45,739 bases of DNA from NCBI GenBank assembly GCA_030922375.1, contig JAVEPB010000163.1:1-45739 (forward strand), given 5' to 3'. The position numbers were made by a program, and so were the translations under genes. Each line of letters opens with the position of its first letter. The first letter of the stretch is position 1. Under the pieces are notes generated by a model. It ran no database searches. It was not told the DNA's origin and saw only the letters and a program-made list of their open reading frames with translations. The DNA is from a bacterium (GTDB taxonomy: Bacteria > UBA8248). Below are positions 22,366 to 30,921 of this stretch, piece by piece.

Positions 22366-23571
22366 ATGGCGAGTTTCGACACGGACGCCGTAGCGGCGAG
22401 CCGGATTTTCGAGGTGCCCTTTTCGGGTATCCGCAAGGTCTTCGACAAGGTGAACGCCCTCGTGAGCGAGGGGCGGGACGTGATTCACTGGCAGATCGGG
22501 CGCTCCGATTTCGACACCCCGGCCAACATCAAGGCGGCGGCCTCGGCCTCGCTCGACCGGGGGGACGTTCACTACGCGCCCTCGATGGGGGTCCCCCCGC
22601 TCCGGAAGGCCATCGCCGCGCGCACCGAGGTGGACACCGGGGTCGAGGTCGCCTGGGACACCCAGACGATCGTCATGTCGGGGGCGAACGAGGGGATATT
22701 GTGCGCCATCCTGGCCTTCGTGAATCCGGGCGACGAGGTGATCATCCCGGACCCGAACTGGCACCACTATAAATCCATCGTCTCGCTCGCGGGCGGGGTG
22801 TCGGTCGAGGTGCCCACGAAGGAGGCCAGCGATTTCGCCCTCCTCGCCGAGGACGTCGAGAAGGCGATCACGCCCAGGACGAAGATCATCTGCGTCACCT
22901 CGCCGAGCAATCCCACCGGGACGACGGTGCCCGAGAGCGAACTGGCGAAGCTCGCCGATCTGGCGAAGAAGCACAATCTCCTCGTCCTCTCGGACGAGAT
23001 TTATTCGCGCATCTACCACGAGGGCGACTGCGCCCCGAGCATTTACTCCCAGCCCGACATGCCCGAGCGGACCATCGTCATCAACGGCTTCTCGAAGGTT
23101 TTCAGCATGGACGGCTGGCGGCTGGGCTGGACGGTGGCGAGCCCGGAGCTGACGCGCCACATGCTTCGCGTGCGCCAGTACACGACGGTGTGCGTGAACA
23201 CCTTCATACAGCACGGCGCGGCGGCGGGCCTCGCCGACGATCAGGGCCCGGTCGAGGAGATGCTGAACGCCTTCACCGAGCGCTCGAAGGTCATCTACGA
23301 GGGCCTTCGCTCGATCGAGGGGATGACGGTGGCCAAGCCCACCGGCGCGTTCTACGCCTTCCCGAACGTGAAGAATTTCGGGGAGTCCTCAGAAGAAGTG
23401 GCCGCCTACCTGCTCGAGGAGCACGCCATCGCCACCATCGCGGGAAGCGTCTTCGGCCCGGCGGGCGAGGGTTATATCCGGATCGCCTATTCGTGCTCGA
23501 AAGAAGACTGCGAGCGCGGGGTCGAGCGGCTCGCCTCGGCGCTCGATGCCAGGATGAAGGCTGGCGGCTGA
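22366..23571 (+). CDS. Class I/II pyridoxal-phosphate aminotransferase
   Basis: The 401-residue protein has the fold-type I pattern: IGRSDFDTP near the start, SGANEGILCAIL, a substrate or cofactor Asn in SPSNPTGT, the Asp of LVLSDEIYS, the PLP lysine in NGFSKVFSMDGWRLGW, and the C-terminal Arg region (YIRIAYSCS). These are the features of aspartate/aromatic-type aminotransferases. The substrate cannot be set from sequence. GGAGGAG lies just upstream of the ATG, and a strong terminator follows the gene, so it is probably a single transcription unit. Confidence 0.9.
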   Translation: MASFDTDAVAASRIFEVPFSGIRKVFDKVNALVSEGRDVIHWQIGRSDFDTPANIKAAASASLDRGDVHYAPSMGVPPLRKAIAARTEVDTGVEVAWDTQTIVMSGANEGILCAILAFVNPGDEVIIPDPNWHHYKSIVSLAGGVSVEVPTKEASDFALLAEDVEKAITPRTKIICVTSPSNPTGTTVPESELAKLADLAKKHNLLVLSDEIYSRIYHEGDCAPSIYSQPDMPERTIVINGFSKVFSMDGWRLGWTVASPELTRHMLRVRQYTTVCVNTFIQHGAAAGLADDQGPVEEMLNAFTERSKVIYEGLRSIEGMTVAKPTGAFYAFPNVKNFGESSEEVAAYLLEEHAIATIAGSVFGPAGEGYIRIAYSCSKEDCERGVERLASALDARMKAGG

Positions 23572-23614
23572 TCTAGCCGGCGCATGAATTTTTAAGCATT
23601 AACGCGAATACCGA

Positions 23615-23648
23615 AACGCCCCGTCATCCGCCGGCGGGGCGTTTTTTT
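23615..23648 (+). terminator. Rho-independent terminator after the aminotransferase gene
   Basis: An 8-bp stem (AACGCCCC, 23615-23622, with GGGGCGTT, 23636-23643) is followed by a run of T to 23648. Confidence 0.85.
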
Positions 23649-23737
23649 GCGTTGGGAGCTTAATTGTTTATCGGGCGCCCCGCGAATGCCGTACAATGGC
23701 TTGGGGGTTGTCCGCTGAGATAAAGGGGAGAGGACTC

Positions 23738-24748
23738 ATGAGCGATTCGAGCCCGACAAAAGCCGCGCCGCGGTCGAGCACCATCGCCGCGCCAGTCACC
23801 ATCATCCGCTTCGCCGAGATCGTGCCGAGCTGGAGCGAGTACCACGAGTCAGGCAGAGAGGGGAACCACCGGGCGCTTTACCGGTATATCGGGAGCGTCC
23901 CCGGAACCCCGAGCCGCTCGCCGCTGCCGGGCTGGGAGTTTTCAAACGGCGTCGCGATGACGCCCCCCGGAAACGGCGCGCCGCTTCACGACCACCGGGA
24001 CGAGGAATATTTCATGGTCTGGGACGGCGAGTTCGAGATCTACTGGGAGGACCCCGACTCGAAGGCGAGAAAAAGCGTTGTTCTGGGCCGCTACGATGCG
24101 ATTCGCTTCCATCCGGGGATCATGCGGGGGTTCAAGAACGTCGGGAAAGAGGACGGCTACCTTTATTTCCTTCACGGGCAGGGGAATTACGAATACCCCG
24201 TCTACCACGAAAGCAACCGGGAAGGCCTGCCCGAGGGGGCGCGGACCGAGCCCCATGCCGCCCCGCCTCATGTCGCCGGCTCCCTCATCGACCCCGCCAC
24301 CCAGGTCGTCCGCTACGAGGAGTGCGAGATGAATTTTCGGGTCTATCGCGAGGCGGACCTGGCCGAGGGGGTGCGGGGTATCCGCCGCTACATCGGGGAG
24401 GTGGGCGGAGATAACGAGGGGGCGGGGCCGCCGCCCTCCCTCGAGGGGGGCGAGGTGGCCTTCGTCATCAACGAGAACCGGAACGGAACGGGCGCGCCGC
24501 TCCACGATCACCCCTTCGAGGAGATGTTCATCCCGCTCGAGGGGAGGTGGGCGGTGTTCTGGCTCGACGCGGCGGGCGATTACCACCAGGAGATTCTCGA
24601 CCCCTGGGACGCCTGCTGGGTGCCGCCGGGGGTTCAGCGCGGGTTCCGGAACGCGGGGCGCGAGTGGGGCAAGCTCCACGTCATCCAGGGCCAGCCCGAC
24701 GCCCCGCCGCCGGATTATCACCGGGACTATTCCGATTTAAAGGGGTAG
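23738..24748 (+). CDS. Two-domain cupin protein
   Basis: The start ATG 23738 has GGGGAGAGG upstream; an earlier in-frame ATG is less likely. The 336-residue protein has two cupin domains. The first has PPGNGAPLHDHRDEEYFMVWDGEFE (the His-x-His-x3-Glu metal motif) around residues 70-95 with IRFHPGIMRGF later. The second has GTGAPLHDHPFEEMFIPLEG around 250-270 and WVPPGVQRGF. Double cupins bind Fe or Mn and include dioxygenases and storage-protein-like enzymes. The substrate is unknown. A terminator follows and it converges on the small cupin gene. Confidence 0.85.
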   Translation: MSDSSPTKAAPRSSTIAAPVTIIRFAEIVPSWSEYHESGREGNHRALYRYIGSVPGTPSRSPLPGWEFSNGVAMTPPGNGAPLHDHRDEEYFMVWDGEFEIYWEDPDSKARKSVVLGRYDAIRFHPGIMRGFKNVGKEDGYLYFLHGQGNYEYPVYHESNREGLPEGARTEPHAAPPHVAGSLIDPATQVVRYEECEMNFRVYREADLAEGVRGIRRYIGEVGGDNEGAGPPPSLEGGEVAFVINENRNGTGAPLHDHPFEEMFIPLEGRWAVFWLDAAGDYHQEILDPWDACWVPPGVQRGFRNAGREWGKLHVIQGQPDAPPPDYHRDYSDLKG

Positions 24749-24787
24749 CCCGAAGGAATTGAGTTTTAATGGAATTGAAGCTTGAAC

Positions 24788-24821
24788 CGCCTCGTGGGCC
24801 GCGCCACGGGGCGTTTTTTTT
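24788..24821 (+). terminator. Rho-independent terminator between convergent cupin genes
   Basis: CGCCTCGTGG (24788-24797) pairs with CCACGGGGCG (24804-24813, one G-T pair), with a 6-base loop and eight T to 24821. It stops the rightward double-cupin transcript just before the stop of the leftward gene. Confidence 0.8.
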
Positions 24822-25172
24822 CTAAACCCTGCCGTAGTCGTCTTCCTTGCGCTCGATGTCGTCCTCGCCGAAGTAGGAGCCCCCCTGGACCACGAAGAAG
24901 ACAAAAGGCTCTGCGCCATCGTTCCTGACGCGGTGCCAGCAGCCCTGGGGCAGGTCCACCGCCTGGCCGGGGGAGAAGTGAATTTCCTCATCGTCCCACG
25001 TGACGACGCCCTCGCCCGAGACGGCGAACCAGTGCTCGGAGCGGTGGGCATGGCGCTGGAGGGAGAGGCGCTGGCCGGGCTCGACGGTGATGCGCTTGAC
25101 CTTGTGATCGGGTTCATCGGCGAGGACGGTGTAGCGCCCCCAGGGCCGGTGGTCGGTTTCGCCGGCTGGCAT
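24822..25172 (-). CDS. Small cupin (mannose-6-phosphate-isomerase type)
   Basis: The 116-residue protein begins MPAGETDHRPWGRYTVL and has RPWGRYTVL, HAHRSEHW (metal-binding His pair with Glu) and QAVDLPQGCWHRV. This is the pattern of the type II phosphomannose isomerase cupin, found fused to GDP-mannose pyrophosphorylase or alone. The free form probably isomerises or binds a sugar phosphate. The upstream CbtA gene stops five bases before it, so cotranscription with the cobalt transporter genes is likely, although no functional link is known. Confidence 0.75.
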   Translation of the reverse strand: MPAGETDHRPWGRYTVLADEPDHKVKRITVEPGQRLSLQRHAHRSEHWFAVSGEGVVTWDDEEIHFSPGQAVDLPQGCWHRVRNDGAEPFVFFVVQGGSYFGEDDIERKEDDYGRV

Positions 25173-25177
25173 GGCCG

Positions 25178-25855
25178 CTATGCGCTTTCGAAGCGGTTGA
25201 AGAAGTAGCCCGAGAGGCCGCCGAGCGCGATCCAGAAAAGGCCCGAGGCGAGGAGAGCGGCGGCGGCGAATTCGCGGGCCAGCGCCTCGGGGGCCAGCCC
25301 TCCGTGCTGTGCGGGCTGGGGCGCGCCGATGAGATGGGGGAGCGCGATGAGCGCCGCGCCGAGGATCTTCCAGCCGCGGCCCGGAGCAAAGGCGGCCATG
25401 GCGAGGCCCGCCGCCGTCAGCGCCACCGTGAGCGCCCACCAGAGCTGCCGATCGGGGACCGGCGCGGCGAACGCGCCCGGCAGCTCCGGGGGGAGCCCCA
25501 GCGAGGGGGCGAGGCTGAAGGCCGCGAAGCCGCCCAGCCCCCAGAGGACCCCTTTTCGCCAGGTCACCCCGCCGCGCAGGGCGAAACCCGCGATGAGCAG
25601 CAAGGCGAACGCGATGGCGGCGACGATGTTCGATACGGCGGTGAGGGCGGTGCGCGAGAGATCGGCCGAAGCCCCTCCGCCCGGCCCATGCGTGTGTGCG
25701 GCGGCCGCGCCCGGTGCGCGTGGATGCGCCGGAGCGGTCTCGTAGGTCTCGGCCTGGAGAATGAGCGGAACGGCCCTCATCGACTGGACGGCGGACAGCA
25801 GCAATCCGGCGAGAAGACCCGAGATCGCCGCCGCGAAGATGATGCGCCGGAACAT
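25178..25855 (-). CDS. cbtA: Cobalt transporter subunit CbtA
   Basis: CbtA is an integral membrane protein linked to cobalt uptake in bacteria that make or use cobalamin. The 225-residue protein has five hydrophobic segments, a start MFRRIIFAAAISGLLAG and a hydrophilic His-rich loop (HPRAPGAAAAHTHGPGG). The ending YFFNRFESA and the overall layout fit the family. cbtB lies 14 bases upstream on the same strand. Confidence 0.85.
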   Translation of the reverse strand: MFRRIIFAAAISGLLAGLLLSAVQSMRAVPLILQAETYETAPAHPRAPGAAAAHTHGPGGGASADLSRTALTAVSNIVAAIAFALLLIAGFALRGGVTWRKGVLWGLGGFAAFSLAPSLGLPPELPGAFAAPVPDRQLWWALTVALTAAGLAMAAFAPGRGWKILGAALIALPHLIGAPQPAQHGGLAPEALAREFAAAALLASGLFWIALGGLSGYFFNRFESA

Positions 25856-25869
25856 GGCTCCCTCTGCGG

Positions 25870-26058
25870 CTAGTGGCAGGGGAATGCGAGGGTGTGGCGA
25901 ACGTCGTGCGCGGCGTTGTGGAGCAGTTCGGGCTGGGCGAAGGCCACGCCGTAGAGCAGCCCGAGGCCCAGCAGGCCGGCGGCGAGCGCGGGCGCGACCC
26001 GGTGGACGGCGGCGTCCGATAAAACGAGATGTTTCAGGGAAGAAAATGCGTGCGTCAT
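25870..26058 (-). CDS. cbtB: Cobalt transporter subunit CbtB
   Basis: The 62-residue protein from ATG 26058 has one membrane helix and the CbtB signature end HNAAHDVRHTLAFPCH, in which the His/Cys residues probably bind cobalt. AGGAG lies seven bases before the ATG. An upstream in-frame ATG at 26091 is less likely. Together with cbtA it would supply cobalt, perhaps for cobalamin enzymes such as the QueG-like protein. No cobalamin riboswitch was recognised upstream. Confidence 0.88.
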   Translation of the reverse strand: MTHAFSSLKHLVLSDAAVHRVAPALAAGLLGLGLLYGVAFAQPELLHNAAHDVRHTLAFPCH

Positions 26059-26351
26059 GTCAACGCTCCTGTAATGCAGATCCATGGGCAAATTCCAAGA
26101 TAAGATACCCCAAACCTAACACAAATGGGCGTGGCTCAAAACCTTTTTGGTGGGGGAGCGGAGAAGCAGGCCTCAAGGGGAGAGGGATGAAGCCTAAATT
26201 AAGATAAAACAATCTTTTAGTGTAGACCGGGGTGGCATCTCCCGGTAGATTCCCTGTTTTCTTTCACTTATAGTATTCATTTCAAGAATTTTCATGGCGA
26301 ACCGAGAGGAAAATTTTCCTTTGCCGGCTTGGTGAAAGGGAGGAAGTGTGG
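26059..26351. other. Divergent control region, cbtB and cytochrome gene
   Basis: It holds both start regions. No cobalamin riboswitch consensus (GCCACTG box) was found on either strand. A TATAGT sequence near 26270 may serve the cytochrome gene, and GGGAGG lies just before its ATG. Nothing else was recognised. Confidence 0.4.
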
Positions 26352-27044
26352 ATGAAAAGGGTCTTGTCCGTGGCGTTATTCTTCGGTTTTGTAGGTTCCA
26401 TGATTCTCGTTTTGGGTTTCACCCGGGCGGAGGCCGAAAAGGGCGCCGCCGGCCACAGCCACGGGAAGGTCAAGGACGCGCACGGCATGAAAATGAAAGA
26501 TGATCGCGGCAATAAAAAGATGGACCACGGAAAGAAAGAGAAGGCGCGGGCCGCGGACAAGACCGACGCGCCCATCTATACGACGATGGAGGCCTTGCAC
26601 GCTAACGGGGGGACTCCTCCCGGCTGGCGTTTCCGGATTCCGGCGGGAGATCCCCAGGAGGGGCGCAAGGTTTTCGCCAAGATGGAGTGCTACTCGTGCC
26701 ACAACATCGACGGCGAGAAATTTCCCAAACGAGATGACGACCCCGCGAAAGTGGGTCCCGACCTCACCGGGATGGGCGCGATGCACGGAGATGAGGCATA
26801 TTTCTTCGAGTCCATCGTGAATCCCAACCGGGTCATCCTGAAAGGGCCCGGCTATATCAAGGACGGCAAATCCATCATGCCCAGCTACAACGATGTCATT
26901 GGGCTTCAGGAGGCCGTCGATCTCGTCGCCTACATCAAGGGCCTCAAGGGCGGCCATAAGATGGAAGGGACGAAGGGACACAGCAACATGAAGGGCGTGA
27001 AAAAGGACACCGGCCACGGGTCGATGAAGAAGATGAAACACTGA
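26352..27044 (+). CDS. Exported monoheme cytochrome c with His/Lys/Met-rich flanks
   Basis: Residues 1 to about 28 form a signal peptide (MKRVLSVALFFGFVGSMILV). The class I cytochrome c domain has heme motif C113-Y-S-C-H117 and the axial Met in SIMPSYNDV (M176). Segments on both sides are rich in His, Met, Lys and Gly (GHSHGKVKDAHGMKMKD; GHKMEGTKGHSNMKG), which suggests metal binding. The gene stands alone between a divergent and a convergent partner, and GGGAGG precedes the ATG. It likely carries electrons in the periplasm. The donor and acceptor are not known. Confidence 0.85.
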   Translation: MKRVLSVALFFGFVGSMILVLGFTRAEAEKGAAGHSHGKVKDAHGMKMKDDRGNKKMDHGKKEKARAADKTDAPIYTTMEALHANGGTPPGWRFRIPAGDPQEGRKVFAKMECYSCHNIDGEKFPKRDDDPAKVGPDLTGMGAMHGDEAYFFESIVNPNRVILKGPGYIKDGKSIMPSYNDVIGLQEAVDLVAYIKGLKGGHKMEGTKGHSNMKGVKKDTGHGSMKKMKH

Positions 27045-27068
27045 TTCCGGAAACCGGCGAGAATTCAA

Positions 27069-27105
27069 AACGGCCCCCGCGATATCGCGTATCGCGGGGG
27101 CCGTT
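27069..27105. terminator. Strong bidirectional terminator between convergent genes
   Basis: The arms at 27069-27084 and 27090-27105 are perfectly complementary over 16 bp with a 5-base loop. It separates the cytochrome gene from the cyclase-family gene. Confidence 0.85.
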
Positions 27106-27126
27106 GTTCCTTGGAAATTGTCCGGT

Positions 27127-27906
27127 CTATTCCCCGACGATACCCACCGCGCGGATCCAGCCGCCACTCGCCCGCTCGAGCCTGATCGGGAACATCGAGA
27201 CCGTGAAGCCGAACTCGGGGAGCTGGTCGAGGTTTGTGAGCTTTTCGGCGTGGATGTATTCCTTGCCGCGGCCGTAGTAGTGGCTCCCGAAGAAGTCCTT
27301 GGTATTACCCTCGAGGCGCAGCTTGGCCATCTGGCTGGTGGGGATGTCGAAGCCCCAGGCGTCGATTCCCATCACCTTGATCCCGCACTCCTCGCAGAGC
27401 CAGGCCGTGGCGTCCACGCTCACGCCGGGGTGGGTCTGCTCGAAATCGGGGGTGTAGAGGTATTTCGTTGTGTGATCCGTGCGGATGAGGACGATATCCA
27501 TCGGCTTGAGCTTGTAGCCCTTTGCCTCGAGGGAGGCGACCTTCGCCTTCACCTCGTCCAGGGTGATGTTGTGGCCGCGCTCGGCGTCGTGAAAGTCGAG
27601 CACCACGCCGTCCCCGAAGCACCATTCCAGCGGAACGAGGTCGATCGTCTTCGAGGGAGATCCCTCGCACTCGGGCCCGTAGTGATAGGGCGAGTCGAGG
27701 TGGGTGCCGCTGTGGGTGCTGATGGCCGAAATGTTTTCGGTGGCGCAGTGCATGTGGTCGGGGAAATAGCTCGTGTCCGGAAATTTGTAGGCCTTGGTCC
27801 GCGAGCGGCCAAGCTCGGTATGCGAGATGTACTGGATGACGGTGGGATTGTTCTCCATGGGAGCGTTCTGAAGCGGGATGCTGAGATCGACGAACTTTCG
27901 GGCCAT
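27127..27906 (-). CDS. Cyclase-family hydrolase (kynurenine-formamidase-like)
   Basis: From ATG 27906 (AAGGAG upstream) the protein has 259 residues. The metal-binding motif HSGTHLDSPYHY (about residues 66-77) defines the cyclase/kynurenine formamidase family, and MDIVLIRTDH plus WGFDIPTSQ fit its core. Such enzymes hydrolyse formamides, lactones or isatin. The substrate is not known. The upstream in-frame extension to 28035 has no start of merit. Confidence 0.85.
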   Translation of the reverse strand: MARKFVDLSIPLQNAPMENNPTVIQYISHTELGRSRTKAYKFPDTSYFPDHMHCATENISAISTHSGTHLDSPYHYGPECEGSPSKTIDLVPLEWCFGDGVVLDFHDAERGHNITLDEVKAKVASLEAKGYKLKPMDIVLIRTDHTTKYLYTPDFEQTHPGVSVDATAWLCEECGIKVMGIDAWGFDIPTSQMAKLRLEGNTKDFFGSHYYGRGKEYIHAEKLTNLDQLPEFGFTVSMFPIRLERASGGWIRAVGIVGE

Positions 27907-28832
27907 CTTTTTCTCCTTGCATTCGGAACAGCGCACGGCCGCCGATGCGGCGTGTCGGTGCGTTGAAGGGCGCGGGGGCTTCCCCTCCCAACGCCGGAAA
28001 GATAATGCCTGCGCAAAACGGCCCTTTGCTAGCACGGCGCCCGGGGGGTGTCAATCGAAAGGTGGGAGGTTTTGTTTTCTGTAGTTCAGACCCGGTCCGG
28101 GTTGCCGGAAATATTCATTCGAGCTGTTTGCGAGACGGCTGACAGATGATTTCCAGGCCCGCCATTGTCGGCGAATCCTGTGTTGGTTGTTGAGTATATT
28201 TATTGAGCGCCTTGAATGATAGAAAGACGATTATATTAATTCTAAAAATATATGAAATGTTTCTTATTTTTTCGCATCGCTTCCGAGACGGCTGGCAGGT
28301 GATTTTCAAGCCCTCTATTGACGACGAATCCTGCTTTAAATTCCTGGAAAAATTCATCAAGCGCCTTAATTTCGGAAAAAAATAAAATTTTAATGGGTTT
28401 CTTACAGAGACCTATTAGTAACCTAACAATAATCAATTTGAGAATGATTAGGATTCGTTCCGGACATTGAGGGGGTTGTTGGCTTTTTCCATTTGAATTT
28501 CTTCTCATATTCGAAGGCCCGTTTCTAATTCAGGAAAAGAAATGCGGAAGCAGGAGGAAAAAAACGTTTCGGTCAATATTTCATAATGCAAGACCTATTC
28601 ATTTGAAAATAATGGGATTTGGGCAATCTGGCAACCGCTGGTTCGCGAAACGAGGAAAGATATTTAATTTCGAACCCAAGAGGTGATGTAAGCATCTGAC
28701 AGCGGATTTAAATGTCCTCCTCACAGGGTTTTGCAAAGAACTTTTCTCAATAAAAAGAGGAATCGGGAACTCAAAATTGATTGCTTCAATCCTCTCAGGA
28801 CGTTCCTGAACTGGAGACAAAGGAGTAATGAA
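27907..28832. other. Long noncoding, AT-rich stretch with an imperfect repeat
   Basis: About 925 bases between divergent genes with no convincing gene. The first 130 bases are GC-rich leader of the cyclase gene. The rest is AT-rich and holds the imperfect direct repeat described separately. Short ORFs here lack ribosome sites. The final part is the leader of the chemoreceptor gene, with GGAG before its ATG. Confidence 0.5.
28131..28377. repeat. Imperfect direct repeat, about 95 bp, period 153
   Basis: Copy A starts at 28131 and copy B at 28284, both with CGAGACGGCT followed by a CAG-TGATTT block, CGAATCCTG and GCGCCTT. Read on the minus strand one frame gives QDS-x4-GLxIxCQPSRK in both copies, and 153 is a multiple of three. 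There is no ribosome site and the ORFs are short, so decayed coding sequence or a noncoding repeat are both possible. Confidence 0.45.
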
Positions 28833-30545
28833 ATGAAAGGAAAGTCAATCGGCATCACGACCAAAATGGTGGGAATTGTCAGTGTGACATTTTTGGTTCT
28901 AATTGTGGCTCTTCTTTTCTATGTTTCCTGGGCATCGAAAAATAACGCTATCGATGCGAGTGCCTTGAACGCAAAAGACGCCATCAATCAGTATAAGCTT
29001 CTGCGCGGGTACTACACCAAAAACATCGTTTCGAAAGCCAAGAAGAACGGACTGACCATCCACTTCAAGCATAAAGACGATCCGAAAGCCATCCCCCTTC
29101 CTGCGACGTTCATCCAGGATCTGAGCATTCTGCTGAAGGAAAATCGAAGCGGGATTCAGCTGAAACTGTACAGCGCATTTCCTTTCCCGAACCGGAAAAA
29201 TCGGATTGTCGACCAATTTGGAAAAGACGCGCTGAATTTTTTCAAGGAAAATCCCGACAAGACGTTTAGCCGGACGGAAGTGCTGGACGGAAAAGACGTT
29301 GTCCGGGTCGCGATCGCCGATAAATTGGTGGCGAAAGGCTGTGTCAGTTGTCATAACGGTCATCCCGATACCCCCAAGCGGGACTGGAAGCTGAATGACG
29401 TTCGCGGCGTGCTCGAAGTGGTGTCTCCGCTCGAGAAGCAACTTGCGAACAACAGCTCCATGGTGAACCTGATCATCTTGATTTCTCTCGCCTTGCTTGT
29501 GGCCGCCGCCTCCATCGTCGGCTGGTTGTTGATCCGGTGGGTATCCTCTCCCATGAAGAGATTCATTGCGGACCTGTCCCAGATGTCCAACCAGGTGGCC
29601 TCCGCCTCCGATCAGCTCTCCTCCTCGAGCACTTCGCTCTCAGAGGGCGCGACCGAGCAGGCGAGCAGCCTGGAGGAAACCTCGGCGAGCCTCGAGGAGA
29701 TGTCCTCGATGACGCGTCAGAACGCCGAGAACGCCGATCAGGCCAACACCCTGGCGTCCGAGTCGAATCACGACGCCGAGGTGGGCAGCAATTCCATCGG
29801 CGAGATGGTTACGGCAATGGCCGAGATCAACGCCTCGTCCGAGAAGATCGCGGGCATCATCAAGGTGATCGACGAGATCGCCTTCCAGACGAACCTCCTG
29901 GCGCTTAACGCCGCCGTCGAAGCGGCCCGGGCCGGCGAGCACGGCAAGGGGTTCGCCGTCGTGGCCGAGGAAGTCAGGAACCTCGCCCAGCGGAGCGCCG
30001 AGGCGGCCAAGGACACGGCCACGCTGATCGAAGAAAGCGTGGGCAAGAGCAAGCACGGCACCGAGCTCGCGGACAAGTGCGGCGAGGCGCTGGCCAAGAT
30101 CGTCGATGGTTCGAAGAAGGTAGCCGCGCTCCTGTCCGAAATCACGGCGGCTTCGAAGGAGCAGGCCGAGGGCGTCGAGCAGGTGAACACGGCGGTGAGC
30201 CAGATGGACCAGATCACCCAGCGCAACGCTGCGACCTCGGAGGAGGGTGCGGCGGCCAGCGAGGAACTCTCCGCCCAGGCAGAGGTCCTGAGAAATACCG
30301 TCGGAGAGATCGCCATCCTCATTAGCGGTAGCGGGAAAAATGCCGAACAGGGAGCGCCCGATCCTCATGCCAGTCAAACTGAAAAAGCGTCACCGTCAAA
30401 CAGGACCGGGATCCTGAAGCGAATTGGTCCGGGTTCCAGCCGAACCAAGGCGCCTCATCCTGGCAACGGCAACGGTAATGGAAGTGAGCTTGTTTCCTCC
30501 GCCTCCGATGCGTCGGAGGACGAAAAATTCTTTAAGGATTTCTAG
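28833..30545 (+). CDS. Methyl-accepting chemotaxis protein with a heme-c sensor domain
   Basis: From ATG 28833 (AAAGGAG upstream) the protein has 570 residues. A first membrane helix (about 11-33) is followed by a periplasmic domain with C170-V-S-C-H174 and the pattern of the Tll0287-like/DUF3365 family, a heme-c-binding sensor. A second helix (about 211-235) follows, then a coiled-coil signalling domain with the conserved tip region ([44 protein letters not shown]). The tail from about 505 is low-complexity and the last residues (EDEKFFKDF) do not match the usual NWETF-type tether. It probably senses redox state or a gas ligand and signals to CheA. No other chemotaxis gene is in the window. 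Confidence 0.85.
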   Translation: MKGKSIGITTKMVGIVSVTFLVLIVALLFYVSWASKNNAIDASALNAKDAINQYKLLRGYYTKNIVSKAKKNGLTIHFKHKDDPKAIPLPATFIQDLSILLKENRSGIQLKLYSAFPFPNRKNRIVDQFGKDALNFFKENPDKTFSRTEVLDGKDVVRVAIADKLVAKGCVSCHNGHPDTPKRDWKLNDVRGVLEVVSPLEKQLANNSSMVNLIILISLALLVAAASIVGWLLIRWVSSPMKRFIADLSQMSNQVASASDQLSSSSTSLSEGATEQASSLEETSASLEEMSSMTRQNAENADQANTLASESNHDAEVGSNSIGEMVTAMAEINASSEKIAGIIKVIDEIAFQTNLLALNAAVEAARAGEHGKGFAVVAEEVRNLAQRSAEAAKDTATLIEESVGKSKHGTELADKCGEALAKIVDGSKKVAALLSEITAASKEQAEGVEQVNTAVSQMDQITQRNAATSEEGAAASEELSAQAEVLRNTVGEIAILISGSGKNAEQGAPDPHASQTEKASPSNRTGILKRIGPGSSRTKAPHPGNGNGNGSELVSSASDASEDEKFFKDF

Positions 30546-30921
30546 CGCCGCAGCGAACGCGCCGTTTATTCCCGGCCGCGGGGCGGTATTATCCCGTCCC
30601 GCGGCCGGGCAACGGCTGTCTTGTCCCGCCCCGTGGATTGATTCAGTTTGCGGTCGTCTTTAAGGCCCGGCTAAATCCATGTCCTTGTCCCGGTAGCCCC
30701 TCATCCGCTTTTCCACCGGTTCTCATTTTACAACCCTGAAATTTACCCGAAACCGGGCAGAAACATTCCGATCCTATCATCTCCCCTTAACCAAGTAGCT
30801 GAAAGGGTCGCCGGACGGCGCTTCCTCCGGTTTTTCTGGGGTATGATGTGACCGTCGCTCTCTTCATTTATTTTTCGAATTCGAATATTCAGAAATTCGA
30901 ATATTCAGGAGGATTAACCGC
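30546..30921. other. Noncoding stretch with a hairpin and repeats before the porin gene
   Basis: A 12-bp perfect stem (30571-30582 with 30598-30609, CCCGGCCGCGGG) lies just after the chemoreceptor stop and may end its transcript, although no T-run follows. The tandem repeat 30879-30908 lies just before the porin start. Nothing else was recognised. Confidence 0.45.
30879..30908 (+). repeat. Tandem 14-bp repeat directly before the porin ribosome site
   Basis: ATTCGAATATTCAG occurs at 30879-30892 and 30895-30908, two bases apart (period 16). The unit begins with the palindrome ATTCGAAT, and the second copy runs straight into AGGAGG, the ribosome site. It could be an operator or a structured 5' leader. 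Confidence 0.45.

Noticed and set aside
22192..23214. Minus-strand ORF of 340 codons opposite the aminotransferase
   Set aside because: No family pattern; the plus strand has the PLP lysine motif and ribosome site.
26059..26351. Cobalamin riboswitch upstream of cbtB
   Set aside because: Neither strand shows the GCCACTG box or the usual arms, so no call was made.
28115..28508. Small proteins on the minus strand in the AT-rich gap
   Set aside because: No ribosome site, no family match, and the reading frames derive from the imperfect DNA repeat.
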